This document shows positions 62,923-64,000 of a DNA stretch of 64,000 nt, one piece after another. Each line of letters opens with the position of its first letter. Position 1 is the first letter of the stretch. The notes beneath the pieces were generated by a model that saw nothing but the letters and a program-made list of their open reading frames with translations, had not been told where the DNA came from and did no database searches. The stretch is from positions 62,001 through 126,000 of the forward strand of contig CALXQR010000001.1 of assembly GCA_944390675.1 (NCBI GenBank). Direction: 5' to 3'. Origin of the DNA: an uncultured Burkholderiaceae bacterium. GTDB lineage: Bacteria; Pseudomonadota; Gammaproteobacteria; Burkholderiales; Burkholderiaceae_F. The translations under genes and the position numbers were made by a program.

Positions 62923-63385
62923 AATCGTTTTAGTAGCCCCGGAAATTCCGCCTAATACGGGTAATATCATTCGGCTTTGTGCCAATACCGGATGTGAGCT
63001 GCATCTTGTCGAACCCCTCGGTTTCTCACTGGATGACAAGCATATGATCCGCGCAGGTTTGGACTATCACGAATACGCAACAGTAAAAGTTCATAAAAGC
63101 TACGCGGCTTTTTTAGAGTCTGAGAAACCCGACCCGACTCGGATGTTTGCCATGACAACCAAGGGGTCACATCCTTTCGCGCAATCTCGCTTTCTGCCCG
63201 GGGACTGGTTTGTTTTCGGTAGTGAGGGACATGGTCTGCCCGATGAAATCCGCAACAGCTTCGCGCCTGAGCAGAGAATTCGTCTGCCGATGCTTCCCAA
63301 CAACCGTTCGCTGAATTTATCCAATTCCGCTGCCGTCACTGTCTATGAAGCCTGGCGGCAAAACGGCTACAAGGGCGGAATTTAG
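62909..63385 (+). CDS. trmL: tRNA (cytidine/uridine34-2'-O)-methyltransferase
   Basis: A 158 aa SPOUT methyltransferase modifying the wobble base of tRNA-Leu. [14 protein letters not shown] near residue 10, FGSEGHGLP near residue 108, and [18 protein letters not shown] near the end form the knotted SAM site. The ATG at 62909 lies within the rpoH gene; an alternative ATG is at 62915. It converges on the response-regulator gene, with the stops overlapping. Confidence 0.93.
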   Translation: MSMFRIVLVAPEIPPNTGNIIRLCANTGCELHLVEPLGFSLDDKHMIRAGLDYHEYATVKVHKSYAAFLESEKPDPTRMFAMTTKGSHPFAQSRFLPGDWFVFGSEGHGLPDEIRNSFAPEQRIRLPMLPNNRSLNLSNSAAVTVYEAWRQNGYKGGI

Positions 63386-64000
63386 CTGTTTTTACGCTGA
63401 TTAAGGCTCTCGAGCAAATAGCGGTCCATGTGACGCTCAGCGGCAAAAACAGCCGCCTGCACTCTCGAGCTGAAATCAAAGCGGCGCATGATACGCTGCA
63501 AGTGAGCCTTAACCGTACTCTCAGACATATTGAGCAGATTAGCCATCTCTCGATTGCTTGCGCCTTGAGCAAGGCAGCCCAATATCTGACGCTCTCTCTC
63601 AGTCAAACTTTTAACGGTTTCCGGACGCACTTCCGGCATTAAAGATAGATGCTTCGCGCGGATGCCATTAACAAATTTGCTGGTCATTTCCGGCGACATA
63701 ACGCTTTCTCCGGCCACCACCTGTCTGACGCTGTTGACCAAGTATTCCGCATCAATGTTTTTGACTAAATAGCCTCGCGCACCCAAAACAAACGCTTCTT
63801 TCAAATCTTCTGCGTCTTCACTGACCGTAAGCATCACAACCGGCAATTCCCGATTAATCGCAAGCATCTGTGCCAACGCTTCGGTGCCGTTCATCACCGG
63901 CATATCCAAGTCGAGCAAAACCAAGTCCGGCTTGAGCTGTTCGGCCAATTTAACCCCTTCCAAACCATCAGAAGCTTCACCGACAACTTCAAAATCAGCT
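63382..64000 (-). CDS. NarL/FixJ-type response regulator, partial (cut by window edge)
   Basis: The C-terminal 206 codons of a two-component regulator whose start lies beyond the window. The receiver shows the phosphoacceptor Asp in [13 protein letters not shown] and the Lys in [10 protein letters not shown]. The LuxR-type helix-turn-helix follows ([22 protein letters not shown], then [13 protein letters not shown]). The frame is open through 64000, so the in-frame TTG at 63961-63963 is not the true start. Its kinase is probably upstream, outside the window. In this lineage the type could be NarL or a related nitrate/redox regulator; that is inference. Confidence 0.88.
   Translation of the reverse strand, partial: ADFEVVGEASDGLEGVKLAEQLKPDLVLLDLDMPVMNGTEALAQMLAINRELPVVMLTVSEDAEDLKEAFVLGARGYLVKNIDAEYLVNSVRQVVAGESVMSPEMTSKFVNGIRAKHLSLMPEVRPETVKSLTERERQILGCLAQGASNREMANLLNMSESTVKAHLQRIMRRFDFSSRVQAAVFAAERHMDRYLLESLNQRKNS

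Overview
The window is a gene-dense stretch of bacterial chromosome with moderate GC and a near-continuous housekeeping backbone. The gene order points to a betaproteobacterium of the order Burkholderiales. The two diagnostic clusters are kdsD-kdsC-lptC-lptA-lptB-ptsN-rapZ and TPR-lolB-ispE-tRNA-Gln-prs-rplY-pth-ychF. A pyruvate formate-lyase activase, a LarA-type lactate racemase and a YfcC-type anaerobic carrier suggest an anaerobic, gut-type member such as the Sutterella/Parasutterella group. That placement is inference from gene order and content, not from a database search. There is no phage, insertion sequence, CRISPR array or rRNA, and every gene looks intact except the response regulator cut by the right edge.

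Layout: 0-6 kb holds pflA, galU, apaH, plsC, ruvX, yqgE, a YbaK-type deacylase and two tandem DUF2721 membrane proteins. 6-13 kb holds a patatin-type esterase fused to an outer-membrane barrel, galE, and a uvrA-rmlD pair. 13-18.3 kb is a catabolic patch: a GntR regulator divergent from a carboxylesterase/YfcC-transporter operon, then larA. 18.5-21.2 kb holds ssb and then a CodA-like amidohydrolase plus an orotate-phosphoribosyltransferase-like enzyme, behind a structured leader that ends in an intrinsic terminator. 21.2-27.6 kb is a tripartite MacAB/TolC-like efflux operon whose last gene is a periplasmic substrate-binding protein. It is divergent from an orphan OmpR-type regulator with a degenerate receiver.

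27.7-32.4 kb holds a second-type EF-G, aspS and a BamE-like lipoprotein. 32.5-40.1 kb holds an MFS transporter, an mtnA/FucA-type aldolase pair (likely the DHAP shunt for 5'-methylthioadenosine or 5'-deoxyadenosine), a PatZ-like acetyltransferase, an enoyl-CoA hydratase and a lone amino-acid ABC ATPase. 40.1-45.2 kb is the LPS (Kdo synthesis and Lpt transport) operon ending in ptsN and rapZ. 45.2-56.8 kb holds mutY, a TPR protein, lolB, ispE, tRNA-Gln, prs, rplY, pth, a DUF523 gene, ychF, a small HTH protein and an AsmA-family protein. 56.8-64 kb holds ftsY divergent from a tightly overlapping rsmD-coaD-ppx-ftsE-ftsX-rpoH-trmL operon, then a NarL-type regulator running off the edge.

The best candidates for something under-described are three. 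(1) The leader-controlled amidohydrolase/OPRT operon, in which the catalytic Glu of cytosine deaminase appears to be Gln. (2) The efflux operon translationally coupled to an import-type binding protein. (3) The compact mtnA-aldolase-small-ORF operon. I could run no alignment, folding or search, so residue-level comparisons rest on remembered family motifs.
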